A program made the position numbers and the translations under genes. The notes under the pieces were generated by a model. That model was not told the origin of the DNA. It saw only the letters and a program-made list of their open reading frames with translations, and ran no database searches. A stretch of 53,080 bases of DNA from Rhodospirillaceae bacterium. Its GTDB lineage: Bacteria > Pseudomonadota > Alphaproteobacteria > Rhodospirillales > JABHCV01. Positions 26,810 to 34,732 of this stretch are shown here, piece by piece (the stretch's first letter is position 1; each line of letters starts with the position of its first letter). The stretch lies in contig JABMOQ010000033.1 in assembly GCA_013204045.1 (NCBI GenBank), positions 1 through 53,080 of the forward strand, read 5' to 3'.

Positions 26810-27506
26810 GCGGCTCGACTATTTGCGCGACCCTAAGGAAATTTATCGCCGCTCGTTTGAAATGATCGGCGCAGCGGCGGACCTGGACCGGTTTCCCGCC
26901 GACGTCCGGCCGGTCGCCGAGCGGCTGGTCCATGCATCGGGGCTGGAAACCGCGGCCCGCGATCTGGTGTTTTCTGATGGCGCCGGCGCGGTCGGGCGGC
27001 GGGCGCTGGCCGCCGGCGCGCCCATCTATGTGGACGCCGAAATGGTCGCCGCCGGGATTATCCAAAAACGGCTTTCCGGCAACCGGGTGATCTGCACCCT
27101 CAACGATGAAGGGATCGCGCACCGCGCCGCCGAACAGGGCACCACCCGCTCGGCCGCCGCCGTCGAGACGTGGCAAAATAAACTGCCGGACTGCCCGCTG
27201 GAAGGCAGCGTGGTCGCCATCGGCAATGCGCCGACGGCGCTTTTCCGGCTGCTCGAAGGGCTCTTGGCGGGCTGGCCAAGGCCGGCGCTGGTGCTGGGAT
27301 TTCCGGTCGGCTTCGTCGGTGCCGCCGAATCGAAAGACGCGCTCATCAAATATGGCCGCCAACTGGACCTGCCGTTCATCACCCTTACCGGGCGCATGGG
27401 CGGCAGCGCCATGGCGGCGGCGGCGGTCAATGCCCTTGCCGGAGGCAAGAGGGAACATAAGTCCGGAGGCAAGAGGGAACATAAGTCCAGAGGCAACGGA
27501 GAATGA
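26799..27506 (+). CDS. cobH: Precorrin-8X methylmutase
   Basis: About 235 residues (CobH/CbiC). The N-terminus LDYLRDPKEIYRRSFEMI and the segments VYVDAEMVAAGI-like (IYVDAEMVAAGI), NAPTALFRLLE and GFPVGFVGAAESK are family signatures; the conserved active-site region is AAESK. It migrates a methyl group from C11 to C12 of precorrin-8 to give hydrogenobyrinic acid or its cobalt form. ATG 26799 is preferred (GGGG nine bases upstream). ATG 26790 is also in frame, and both lie inside the 3' end of cbiX. The C-terminus carries an unusual basic tail encoded by a 24-bp tandem duplication. Confidence 0.93.
   Translation: MTAERLDYLRDPKEIYRRSFEMIGAAADLDRFPADVRPVAERLVHASGLETAARDLVFSDGAGAVGRRALAAGAPIYVDAEMVAAGIIQKRLSGNRVICTLNDEGIAHRAAEQGTTRSAAAVETWQNKLPDCPLEGSVVAIGNAPTALFRLLEGLLAGWPRPALVLGFPVGFVGAAESKDALIKYGRQLDLPFITLTGRMGGSAMAAAAVNALAGGKREHKSGGKREHKSRGNGE
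27441..27488 (+). repeat. 24-bp perfect tandem duplication at the 3' end of cobH
   Basis: Two identical 24-bp units (27441-27464 and 27465-27488, each beginning GGAGGCAAGAGGGAACATAA) are followed by a partial third copy (AGAGGCAA). They encode GGKREHKS twice, then RGNGE. The repeat lies just before the cobL start, and the GGAG/AGAGG stretches also provide its ribosome binding region. Confidence 0.9.
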
Positions 27507-28729
27507 GCAAATCAATTAATGATCCCTGGATCACCGTTATCGGTATCGGCGAGGACGGGCTGGATGGTTTGTCCCCGGCACTTTGCGCCGTCATAGATGC
27601 CGCCGAGGTATTGGTCGGCGGCGATCGGCATCATGAAAAAGTTCCCGTCAGCAACGCTGAACGGCTGACCTGGAAAGGTGGTTTCGCCGCGGCGGTTCAG
27701 GAAATCGGCAAACACCGGGGCCGCCGGGTCGTCGTGCTTGCCTCGGGTGATCCCATGAACTACGGCGCCGGGGCCATGATCGTCCGCGAATTCGGCGCCG
27801 ATGCCGTCGTTATCCACCCGGCCCCCGGCGCGTTCAGCCTGGCCGCCGCCCGTATGGGCTGGTCGATTCCCGATTGCGAGACGTTGACCATTCATGGCCG
27901 ACCCTTGGAAGCGCTCGGCCTGCATCTATCGCCGGGGGCGAAATTGCTGGTCCTCAGCCAGGGCGGCGACAGTCCGGCGGCGGCGGCCGAACTGCTTTCG
28001 GCTTTCGGCTACGGCCTCAGCCGCATCACCGTGCTCGAACATCTGGGCGGCCTCAACGAAAAACGTTTCGATGGCATGGCCGCCGATTGGCACCATGGCC
28101 GCGCCGCCGATCTTAACGTGCTGGCCATTGAATGCATTGCCGAGCCCGGCGCATCGGCACTGTCGCGGGCCCCGGGCCTGCCCGACGATGTGTTCGCCCA
28201 TGATGGTCAGTTGACCAAGCGTGAAGTGCGCGCCGTCACGTTGGCCGCCTTGCAATCCCTGCCGGGGCAGATTTTGTGGGATATCGGCGCCGGTTGCGGC
28301 TCGGTGGCCATCGAATGGCTGCGGCTGGGCAGCAACCGGCGCGCCGTCGCCGTCGAAAAATCACTGGAACGGTGTCATCTGATCGGCCAGAACGCGGCTG
28401 CTCTCGGCACCCATAATATGGTCGTCGTCAACGGCACATTTCCCGATGTGGCAAGCGGCCTCGGCCCGGCCCCCGATGCGATCTTTGTCGGTGGCGGGGT
28501 ATCGGCGCCGGGCCTGCTGGACGTCGCCTGGGACGCCTTGAAGCCGGGCGGCATATTTGTCGCCAATGGGGTTACCCTGGAGGCCGAGCAGGCATTGCTG
28601 GACTTTCGCCAACGCCATGATGGCGACCTGACCCGCATTTCCGTCGAGCGGGCCGGGCCGGTCGGGGGCCTGACCGCCTTTCGCCCGATGATGGCGGTCA
28701 CCCAACTGGCGCAGCGGAAACAACCATGA
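27503..28729 (+). CDS. cobL: Precorrin-6Y C5,15-methyltransferase (decarboxylating), CbiE-CbiT fusion
   Basis: 408 residues in two domains. The N-terminal CbiE-type tetrapyrrole methylase (about 8-210) contains VLASGDPMNYGAGAMIV and ALCAVIDAAEVLVGG. The C-terminal CbiT-type methyltransferase (about 225-405) contains LTKREVRAVTLAALQSLPG and the SAM-binding WDIGAGCGSVAIEWLR. Together they methylate C5 and C15 and decarboxylate the C12 acetate. The start ATG 27503 overlaps the cobH stop and the stop overlaps cobI, both by 4 bp. Confidence 0.95.
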   Translation: MSKSINDPWITVIGIGEDGLDGLSPALCAVIDAAEVLVGGDRHHEKVPVSNAERLTWKGGFAAAVQEIGKHRGRRVVVLASGDPMNYGAGAMIVREFGADAVVIHPAPGAFSLAAARMGWSIPDCETLTIHGRPLEALGLHLSPGAKLLVLSQGGDSPAAAAELLSAFGYGLSRITVLEHLGGLNEKRFDGMAADWHHGRAADLNVLAIECIAEPGASALSRAPGLPDDVFAHDGQLTKREVRAVTLAALQSLPGQILWDIGAGCGSVAIEWLRLGSNRRAVAVEKSLERCHLIGQNAAALGTHNMVVVNGTFPDVASGLGPAPDAIFVGGGVSAPGLLDVAWDALKPGGIFVANGVTLEAEQALLDFRQRHDGDLTRISVERAGPVGGLTAFRPMMAVTQLAQRKQP

Positions 28730-29451
28730 GCGCGACCCTTTACGGCGTCGGCGTCGGCCCCGGCGATCCCGAATTGTTGACGTTAAAAGCGGTCAAGGTG
28801 CTGGCCGCCGTGCCGGTCATCGCCTATGTGGCGCCACGGGTTGACGGTGAGGTCGATGGCAAGGTGGCGCCGTCGCTGGCGCGGGCCATCGCCGCCCCGC
28901 ATCTGCAGGGCGCAAAAACAGAAATCACCATTGCCATCGCCATGCGGGAGGATCCGGGGTCGGGGCAACTTGAATATGACCGGGCGGCGGCGGTGATCGC
29001 CGACCATCTGGCGGCGGGCCGCGACGTCGCCATGTTGTGCGAGGGCGACCCGTTGCTCTACGGCTCGTTCATGTATGTGCTGGAACGCTTGCGGGGCGAT
29101 CACAAGATCATCACCGTGCCCGGCGTTTCGGCGCTGTCGGCGGCGGCGGCGCAAGCGGGCGTTGCCATGGTGTCGCGCCGACAAAGCCTGATGCTGGTTC
29201 CGGCGACACTTGATGAGGGGCCTCTGGAAGCCAAAATTAAAATTGCCGATGCGATCGCCGTGTTCAAGGTCGGCCGCCATCTGGATAAGGTGCGCCGGGT
29301 GCTGGGTCGCCTCGGCCGCGATGGCGATGCCATATATATAGAGAACGCCTCTTTGGCCGACGCAAAAGTCACGGCCCTGTCCGATGCCCCCGGCGCGGCC
29401 CCCTATTTTTCCATGGTGCTGGTTCCGGCCCCAAGCGGAGATTCTGAATGA
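28726..29451 (+). CDS. cobI: Precorrin-2 C20-methyltransferase
   Basis: 241 residues of the tetrapyrrole methylase family (CobI/CbiL). The N-terminus LYGVGVGPGDPELLTLKAVKVL and the segments MLCEGDPLLYGSFMYVLERL and VPGVSALSAAAAQAG are diagnostic. It methylates C20 of precorrin-2 or its cobalt form using SAM. It overlaps cobL and the cbiG-cobJ fusion by 4 bp on each side, so expression is tightly coupled. Confidence 0.95.
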   Translation: MSATLYGVGVGPGDPELLTLKAVKVLAAVPVIAYVAPRVDGEVDGKVAPSLARAIAAPHLQGAKTEITIAIAMREDPGSGQLEYDRAAAVIADHLAAGRDVAMLCEGDPLLYGSFMYVLERLRGDHKIITVPGVSALSAAAAQAGVAMVSRRQSLMLVPATLDEGPLEAKIKIADAIAVFKVGRHLDKVRRVLGRLGRDGDAIYIENASLADAKVTALSDAPGAAPYFSMVLVPAPSGDSE

Positions 29452-31244
29452 CGGCGATTATTGTTCTTGATCCGGCAGCTATTGAACTGGCGCGGAAACT
29501 GGCGGCGGGTCTGGAGGGAGCCTGTATTCACGGGCTTGCCGGCCGGGTCCAGGGGGCGGAAGTTTCTTTTTCGGAAACCGCGGATCATTTGCGGAAACTG
29601 TTTCAGTCCGGCGAGGCCATCGTCGGCATCTGCGCCGCCGCTATTTTAATTCGTGCCCTGTCTCCGGTCATCGCCGATAAAAACAACGAGCCTGCCGTGA
29701 TCGCGGTTTCCGGCGACGGCGCATCCGTGGTGCCGTTATTGGGCGGACACGCCGGGGCCAATCGCATGGCGGCCGCGATCGCCAAGCTGACATCCGGCCA
29801 TGCCGCCGTTACCACCGCCACCGATGTTGCCTTCGGCATGGCCCTTGATGATCCGCCGTCCGGCTGGCGTCTGGCCAACCGGGCCGCCGTCAAGGGTGTC
29901 GCCGCCCGGCTGCTGGCCGGCGCGCCGGTGTCGCTGGACGCCGGGTGCGGCAATATAAAATGGCTGACCGAATCGGCGGCCAATTTCGTTGACCGGGCGG
30001 ACGGGCCGGGCATCATCGTTACCGAAAAGAGTGCGCCGGGTGGCGATGACCTGGTCTTGCACCCGCCGGTGCTGGTGCTCGGGGTCGGCTGCGAGCGGGG
30101 CTGTGGCACGGATGAGCTGATCGGGCTCGCCATGGATACCCTGGCCGGGGCCGGGCTGTCGCCCCTGGCCGTGGCCGCCGTGGTATCGCTGGATTTGAAA
30201 ATGGACGAGGACGCGGTGCATGGGCTGGCGGCGCATCTGGATGTGCCGGCCCGGTTTTTTGACGCCGCCCGGCTGGAAGCCGAAACGCCGCGCCTGGCCC
30301 ATCCGTCCGATGCGGTGTTTGCCGAAGTCGGCTGCCATGGCGTCGCCGAGGCTGCGGCCCTGGCCGCCGCCGGAATGTTGCGGGTCGAAAAACACAAATC
30401 TAAACGCGCCACCTGCGCTGTCGGCTTTGCCACCGGCGGGATCGATCCTGAAGCCATTGGCAGCGCCCGCGGACGGCTGCGCATCGTCGGCATCGGCCCC
30501 GGCTCGGACGGTTGGCGTGCGCCGGCGGCAAGCCGCGATCTGGCCCTGGCCACCGACGTGGTTGGCTATGGCCTGTATCTGGATTTGGTCGGTGATCTGA
30601 TCGCCGGCAAACAACGCCATTCATCCCAGTTGGCCGAGGAAGAAGCCCGCGTCCGCATGGCCCTCGACCTGGCCGGGGCGGGGCGCGACGTGGCGCTGGT
30701 CTGTTCCGGTGATGCCGGAATTTACGCGCTTGCCACCCTGGCCTTCGAGCTGCTGGACCGGGAAGACCGGGCCGACTGGAACCGGGTCCTTATATCGGTG
30801 ACGCCGGGCATTTCGGCGTTTCAGGCCGCCGCCGCCCGCATCGGCGCCCCCATGGGCCATGATTTTTGCACCATATCGCTGTCCGACCTGCTGACTCCGT
30901 GGGAAGAGATAGAGCGCCGCCTGCAAGCCGCCGCCGATGGTGATTTCGTTGTCGCCTTCTATAATCCGGTATCCAGACGCCGCAAGACGCAACTGGCCCG
31001 GGCCCGGGAAATTCTGCTGACCGGGCGCGGCCCCCAGACCCCGGTGGTGCTGGCCCGCAACCTCGGCCGGGACGGCGAGAAGATTGACGTTATCACCCTT
31101 GATGAGCTGACCCCCGATCATGCCGACATGCTGACCATGGTGGTCGTCGGCAACGGCCAGACGAAAGTAACCCGGCGCGGCCAACGGCAATGGGTTTACA
31201 CGCCGCGCGGCTATGCGGCCAAGATGGAGACAGCGAAGCAATGA
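29448..31244 (+). CDS. cobJ: Fused cobalt-precorrin-5A hydrolase (CbiG) and precorrin-3B C17-methyltransferase (CobJ/CbiH)
   Basis: 598 residues with two activities. Residues about 1-325 are CbiG-like: GGHAGANRMAAAIAKLTSGH in the N-terminal half and LGVGCERGCGTDELIGLA, plus FATGGIDPEA-type sequence, in the C-terminal half. Residues about 343-598 are CobJ-like: LRIVGIGPGSDGWRAPAA, LVCSGDAGIYALATLAFELL and FYNPVSRRRKTQLARARE. CbiG opens the delta-lactone and releases the C20 unit as acetaldehyde in the anaerobic route. CobJ methylates C17 with ring contraction. The fusion physically links consecutive steps. The ends overlap cobI and cobM by 4 bp. Confidence 0.94.
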   Translation: MTAIIVLDPAAIELARKLAAGLEGACIHGLAGRVQGAEVSFSETADHLRKLFQSGEAIVGICAAAILIRALSPVIADKNNEPAVIAVSGDGASVVPLLGGHAGANRMAAAIAKLTSGHAAVTTATDVAFGMALDDPPSGWRLANRAAVKGVAARLLAGAPVSLDAGCGNIKWLTESAANFVDRADGPGIIVTEKSAPGGDDLVLHPPVLVLGVGCERGCGTDELIGLAMDTLAGAGLSPLAVAAVVSLDLKMDEDAVHGLAAHLDVPARFFDAARLEAETPRLAHPSDAVFAEVGCHGVAEAAALAAAGMLRVEKHKSKRATCAVGFATGGIDPEAIGSARGRLRIVGIGPGSDGWRAPAASRDLALATDVVGYGLYLDLVGDLIAGKQRHSSQLAEEEARVRMALDLAGAGRDVALVCSGDAGIYALATLAFELLDREDRADWNRVLISVTPGISAFQAAAARIGAPMGHDFCTISLSDLLTPWEEIERRLQAAADGDFVVAFYNPVSRRRKTQLARAREILLTGRGPQTPVVLARNLGRDGEKIDVITLDELTPDHADMLTMVVVGNGQTKVTRRGQRQWVYTPRGYAAKMETAKQ

Positions 31245-31999
31245 CCGTCCATTTCATTGGCGCCGGGCCGGGCGCTGCCGACCTGATCACGGTGCGCGGC
31301 CTGAACCTGATAAAGGACGCCGGGCTGGTTCTCTATGCGGGCTCACTGGTGCCCGAAGCGATTGTTGCCGAGGCCAATTCAAAAGCCCGCGTCATCGACA
31401 GCGCCCCCCTGAACCTGGACGAAATCATCGACGAGATCGAAACCGCCCATGCAAAGGGCGCGTCCGTGGCGCGGGTTCATTCGGGCGATCCTGCACTTTA
31501 CGGCGCCGTCGCCGAACAGATGCGCCGCCTCGATGCGCTGGGTATCGACTATGATGTGACGCCGGGGGTGTCGGCCTATGCCGCCGCCGCGGCGGCCATG
31601 AAAACCGAACTGACCCTGCCCGGCATCAGCCAGACCGTGGTGCTGACCCGTACGGCGGTGCGCTCGTCCGATATGCCGAAAGGCGAAGACCTGGTTTCCC
31701 TGGGCAAAAGCGGCGCCACCCTGGCCATCCACTTGTCCATCAACAATCTGGCCCCGGTGGTCCGTGATCTTGTGCCGTCATATGGCGATGATTGTCCGGC
31801 CTGCGTGGTTTACCGGGCCAGCTGGCCCGATGAGAAAATTATTCGCGGCACCCTTGCCGACATCCGCCAAAAGGTAAAGGCGGCGGGCATCACCCGCACC
31901 GCGCTGATCATGGTTGGCCGGGTGCTGGGGGAAGAGGCCTTCGACGATTCACGGCTTTATGCCGCTGATCACCATCATGTGCTAAGGCCGAAAGCCTAA
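31241..31999 (+). CDS. cobM: Precorrin-4 C11-methyltransferase
   Basis: 252 residues of the CobM/CbiF family. It begins VHFIGAGPGAADLITVRGLNL and contains YAGSLVPEAIVA, RVHSGDPALYGAVAEQM, TPGVSAYAAAAAAM and LPGISQTVVLTR. It transfers a methyl group from SAM to C11 of (cobalt-)precorrin-4. The start ATG 31241 lies in the ATGA overlap with the upstream fusion gene; an earlier in-frame start would only extend into that gene. It is convergent with cobK, with 4 bp of overlap. Confidence 0.95.
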   Translation: MTVHFIGAGPGAADLITVRGLNLIKDAGLVLYAGSLVPEAIVAEANSKARVIDSAPLNLDEIIDEIETAHAKGASVARVHSGDPALYGAVAEQMRRLDALGIDYDVTPGVSAYAAAAAAMKTELTLPGISQTVVLTRTAVRSSDMPKGEDLVSLGKSGATLAIHLSINNLAPVVRDLVPSYGDDCPACVVYRASWPDEKIIRGTLADIRQKVKAAGITRTALIMVGRVLGEEAFDDSRLYAADHHHVLRPKA

Positions 32000-32751
32000 A
32001 GTCTTTTTTTCATCCAGCTTAATGCCGCCTCGACGGTTTCCGCCGTCTCGCCGGGTTCGGGCAAGGGGCGGGCGATCAGCAGGATGCGAAGGTTCAGGGC
32101 AACGGCGGCGCCCAATTTTGCAACAGTCGCCGCCCCGCCGCTTTGCTTGCTCACCAGGGTATCGATGCGGTGCCCTTCCAGAAGCCCCACTTCAGCTTCG
32201 TCGGTAAACGGGGGCCGTCCGGTGATCAGGGTATAATCCTTGAGCGGCAGCGGTCCGTCCGGCGCTTCGATCATGCGGACCAGAAAATGAATGCCCTCCA
32301 CATGGGCAAAGGCGTCCAGCCCGCTGCGGCCAATGGTCAGAAAAGCCCTTTTTGACATGCTCGGCAGCACCTCTGCGGCGGCGGCCATGTCAGGGACCTC
32401 GACCCAGCGGGCACTGGGGGGCATCCGCCACGGCGGGCGTCGCAATGCCAGCCTGGGAATTTCGGTGGCCAGACAGGCGTCATAAGCATTGGTGGAAATG
32501 TTGGCGGCAAACGGATGGGTGGCATCGATGAGCAAATCAATGGATTCCGATTTTATATAATCGGCCAGACCGGGGCCGCCGCCGAAGCCGCCGACACGGA
32601 CCGTGCCGGGGATTTCGCGCGGGGTGCCGATGCGCCCGGCCAGCGAGCTGATGACGTGGAGCCGGCCCGGATACAAGCTGACAAGCCGGTCAGCAAGTTC
32701 CACCGCTTCGCCGGTGCCACCCAAAATCAGCAATCTTTTCTCCTTAGACAT
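31996..32751 (-). CDS. cobK: Precorrin-6A reductase
   Basis: About 251 residues (CobK/CbiJ). The N-terminal nucleotide-binding loop LLILGGTGEAVELADRL and the segments LLIDATHPFAANIS, FLTIGRSGLDAFA and TLVSKQSGGAATVAKLGAAV are diagnostic. It reduces the C18-C19 double bond with a pyridine nucleotide. ATG 32751 is chosen because the reading frame is open into cbiD but the family starts at the Rossmann strand. The start overlaps the cbiD stop by 8 bp. Confidence 0.94.
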   Translation of the reverse strand: MSKEKRLLILGGTGEAVELADRLVSLYPGRLHVISSLAGRIGTPREIPGTVRVGGFGGGPGLADYIKSESIDLLIDATHPFAANISTNAYDACLATEIPRLALRRPPWRMPPSARWVEVPDMAAAAEVLPSMSKRAFLTIGRSGLDAFAHVEGIHFLVRMIEAPDGPLPLKDYTLITGRPPFTDEAEVGLLEGHRIDTLVSKQSGGAATVAKLGAAVALNLRILLIARPLPEPGETAETVEAALSWMKKRL

Positions 32752-33850
32752 TTTTAAAAGCTCCTGCCCGTCCGGCCAGATTGCCGTCACGGTCGAAAAC
32801 CACGACTTCCACTTCGGTGCCGCCGGAAAGGGTCGCCATGCTGACCTCGCGGGCCGCCGCCGCCGCCCGGTCGGCGATGGGGATGCCACCCGCGGTGGCC
32901 ATTTCCAGAACCTGCATGGCGGTGTTGGCTTGTTTCGCCCGGGCCACCAAATCCGGCTTGCCGCCCAAATCGCCGAGCCAGCGGGCAAGGGTGTCAAAAT
33001 CGACGGACGAGCGCGCCGAATGAAGATCCATGTTGCCGTCGCCAAGCTTGACCAGTTTTCCAAACCCACCGGCGATGGTCAGCCGTTCGATCGGATGGGT
33101 ACGCAGGTATTTCAGCAGGCCGCCGGCGAAGTCACCCATATCGATCAATGCGGTTTCTGCAAGGCCATGCAGCTTGCTGACGGCGGCTTCCGATGTGCTG
33201 CCGGTAGCCGCCGCAATATGGTTTAGGCCCTGGGCACGGGCCACATCGACACCGCTGTGAATGGCGCTGATCCAGGCGGCGCACGAATAGGGCCGGACGA
33301 TTCCGGTGGTTCCCAAAATCGACAGTCCGCCGACGATGCCAAGCCGACCATTCATGGTTTTTTCGGCCAGTTTTTCGCCGCCCGGGATCGAGATCGTAAT
33401 GCTCAGGTCGGGGCTGCGACCATGTTCGCCTGCGATGGCGGTCAGGCATTCCGTTATCATGGCGCGCGGCGCCGGATTGATGGCGGGCGCCCCCGGCGGC
33501 ACGGGAAGCCCGGCCAGGGTTACGGTTCCGACACCCGGGCCAGCATGAAATACAATGCCGCCGCCTGATTTTCCAGGGCCCACGGTGACGACAATTTCGG
33601 CCCCATGGGTGACGTCGGGATCGTCGCCGGCATCTTTAACAATACCGGCGGTCGCCGTATCGCCTTCCAGGGTGGCCGTGGAAAGGGCGAATATCGGCTG
33701 CTGGCCGCCGGGCAGGGTGATCGTTACCTGGCCTTGGAAAGCGCCCTCATAAATTGCCCTCAGGGCGGCCGCCGCCGCCGCCTGGGCACAGGCCCCGGTC
33801 GTCCAGCCGCAGCGCAGGTCTCCCTCGGGTTTACGGGCATTCTCATTCAT
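32744..33850 (-). CDS. cbiD: Cobalt-precorrin-5B C1-methyltransferase
   Basis: 368 residues. The N-terminal signature RCGWTTGACAQAAAAAAL, the VVTVGPGKSGGGIVFHAGPG region, IVGGLSILGTTGIVRPYSC and GGFGKLVKLGDGNMDLHSARSSVDF identify CbiD. The enzyme methylates C1 in the cobalt-early pathway, where it replaces CobF. Together with CbiG and CbiX it argues for the anaerobic-type route. It is the first gene of a two-gene unit with cobK, divergent from sco across 153 bp. Confidence 0.95.
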   Translation of the reverse strand: MNENARKPEGDLRCGWTTGACAQAAAAAALRAIYEGAFQGQVTITLPGGQQPIFALSTATLEGDTATAGIVKDAGDDPDVTHGAEIVVTVGPGKSGGGIVFHAGPGVGTVTLAGLPVPPGAPAINPAPRAMITECLTAIAGEHGRSPDLSITISIPGGEKLAEKTMNGRLGIVGGLSILGTTGIVRPYSCAAWISAIHSGVDVARAQGLNHIAAATGSTSEAAVSKLHGLAETALIDMGDFAGGLLKYLRTHPIERLTIAGGFGKLVKLGDGNMDLHSARSSVDFDTLARWLGDLGGKPDLVARAKQANTAMQVLEMATAGGIPIADRAAAAAREVSMATLSGGTEVEVVVFDRDGNLAGRAGAFKNV

Positions 33851-34003
33851 GGGCTCTAATGTAGCTCAGGCCAGCGGGGCGCTCCACCGGCCTTTTCAAT
33901 TGCCGGTTCAAATATTATATGAATGGGGTTGATGGCAAGCCGCAGGGGGCTATCATACAGGCCTTCTTGAAAGCGCTAAAATCCACAACCGGACCCTTGA
34001 AAC

Positions 34004-34732
34004 ATGACAGACGATAAACCGGCGAAGTCCCCTCCCAAGGCAAGATCGAAGCCTCAGGCTGGCAATAAAAAAGAAAAAAAACGAAACCCTTCGGCCAAGG
34101 CACCTCACCTGCCCAACCGCCGTAACACCTACATCGCCTTTATCCTGATTCTCAGCGCCGTGATCGCAGGGTGGAAATTCTATCTTGGCCCGAAGCTTTC
34201 AGAACCTTTCTCGCCCCAGGCCGCGTTCAATGTGGAAACCGTCGGCAAGCCGAAAATCGGCGGGCCATTCACCCTGACCGATCACAACGGGCGAACGGTC
34301 AGCGATGGCGATTTCCGGGGACGCTACATGTTGGTCTATTTCGGCTACACATTCTGCCCCGATGTCTGCCCGACGGCGTTGACCGTCATGTCCGATGCCC
34401 TCGACCTGGTGGGCGACAAAGCAGACAAGGTGGCCCCTATTTTCATAACCGTTGATCCGGAACGCGACACGCCTGAATATCTCAAGGCATATGTCGAGCA
34501 TTTCCATCCGCGCCTCTTGGGCCTGACCGGAAGCCCCGAGCAGGTCGCCGCCGCCGCCAAGGGCTACAAGGTTTATTACTCCAAGGTCGGCGATGGTTAC
34601 GATGACGGCGATTATTCCATGGACCATTCATCGTATACCTACCTGATCGGCCCCGATGGAGAATATGTTGCGGCTTTCGGACACAAGACGGACGCTGAAG
34701 ATATGGCCAAAAAGCTGGAGAAATTTTTGTGA
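34004..34732 (+). CDS. SCO1/SenC-family copper chaperone
   Basis: 242 residues. A Lys/Pro-rich cytoplasmic tail of about 40 residues precedes one transmembrane helix (about 45-63), and a thioredoxin-like domain faces the periplasm. Copper ligands are visible as the CxxxC of TFCPDVCPTALTVM and a His in MDHSSYTYLIGPDG. SCO proteins deliver copper to, or reduce cysteines of, the CuA site of cytochrome c oxidase. The gene overlaps cobB by 4 bp, so two unrelated metal-handling genes are translationally coupled. Confidence 0.92.
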   Translation: MTDDKPAKSPPKARSKPQAGNKKEKKRNPSAKAPHLPNRRNTYIAFILILSAVIAGWKFYLGPKLSEPFSPQAAFNVETVGKPKIGGPFTLTDHNGRTVSDGDFRGRYMLVYFGYTFCPDVCPTALTVMSDALDLVGDKADKVAPIFITVDPERDTPEYLKAYVEHFHPRLLGLTGSPEQVAAAAKGYKVYYSKVGDGYDDGDYSMDHSSYTYLIGPDGEYVAAFGHKTDAEDMAKKLEKFL

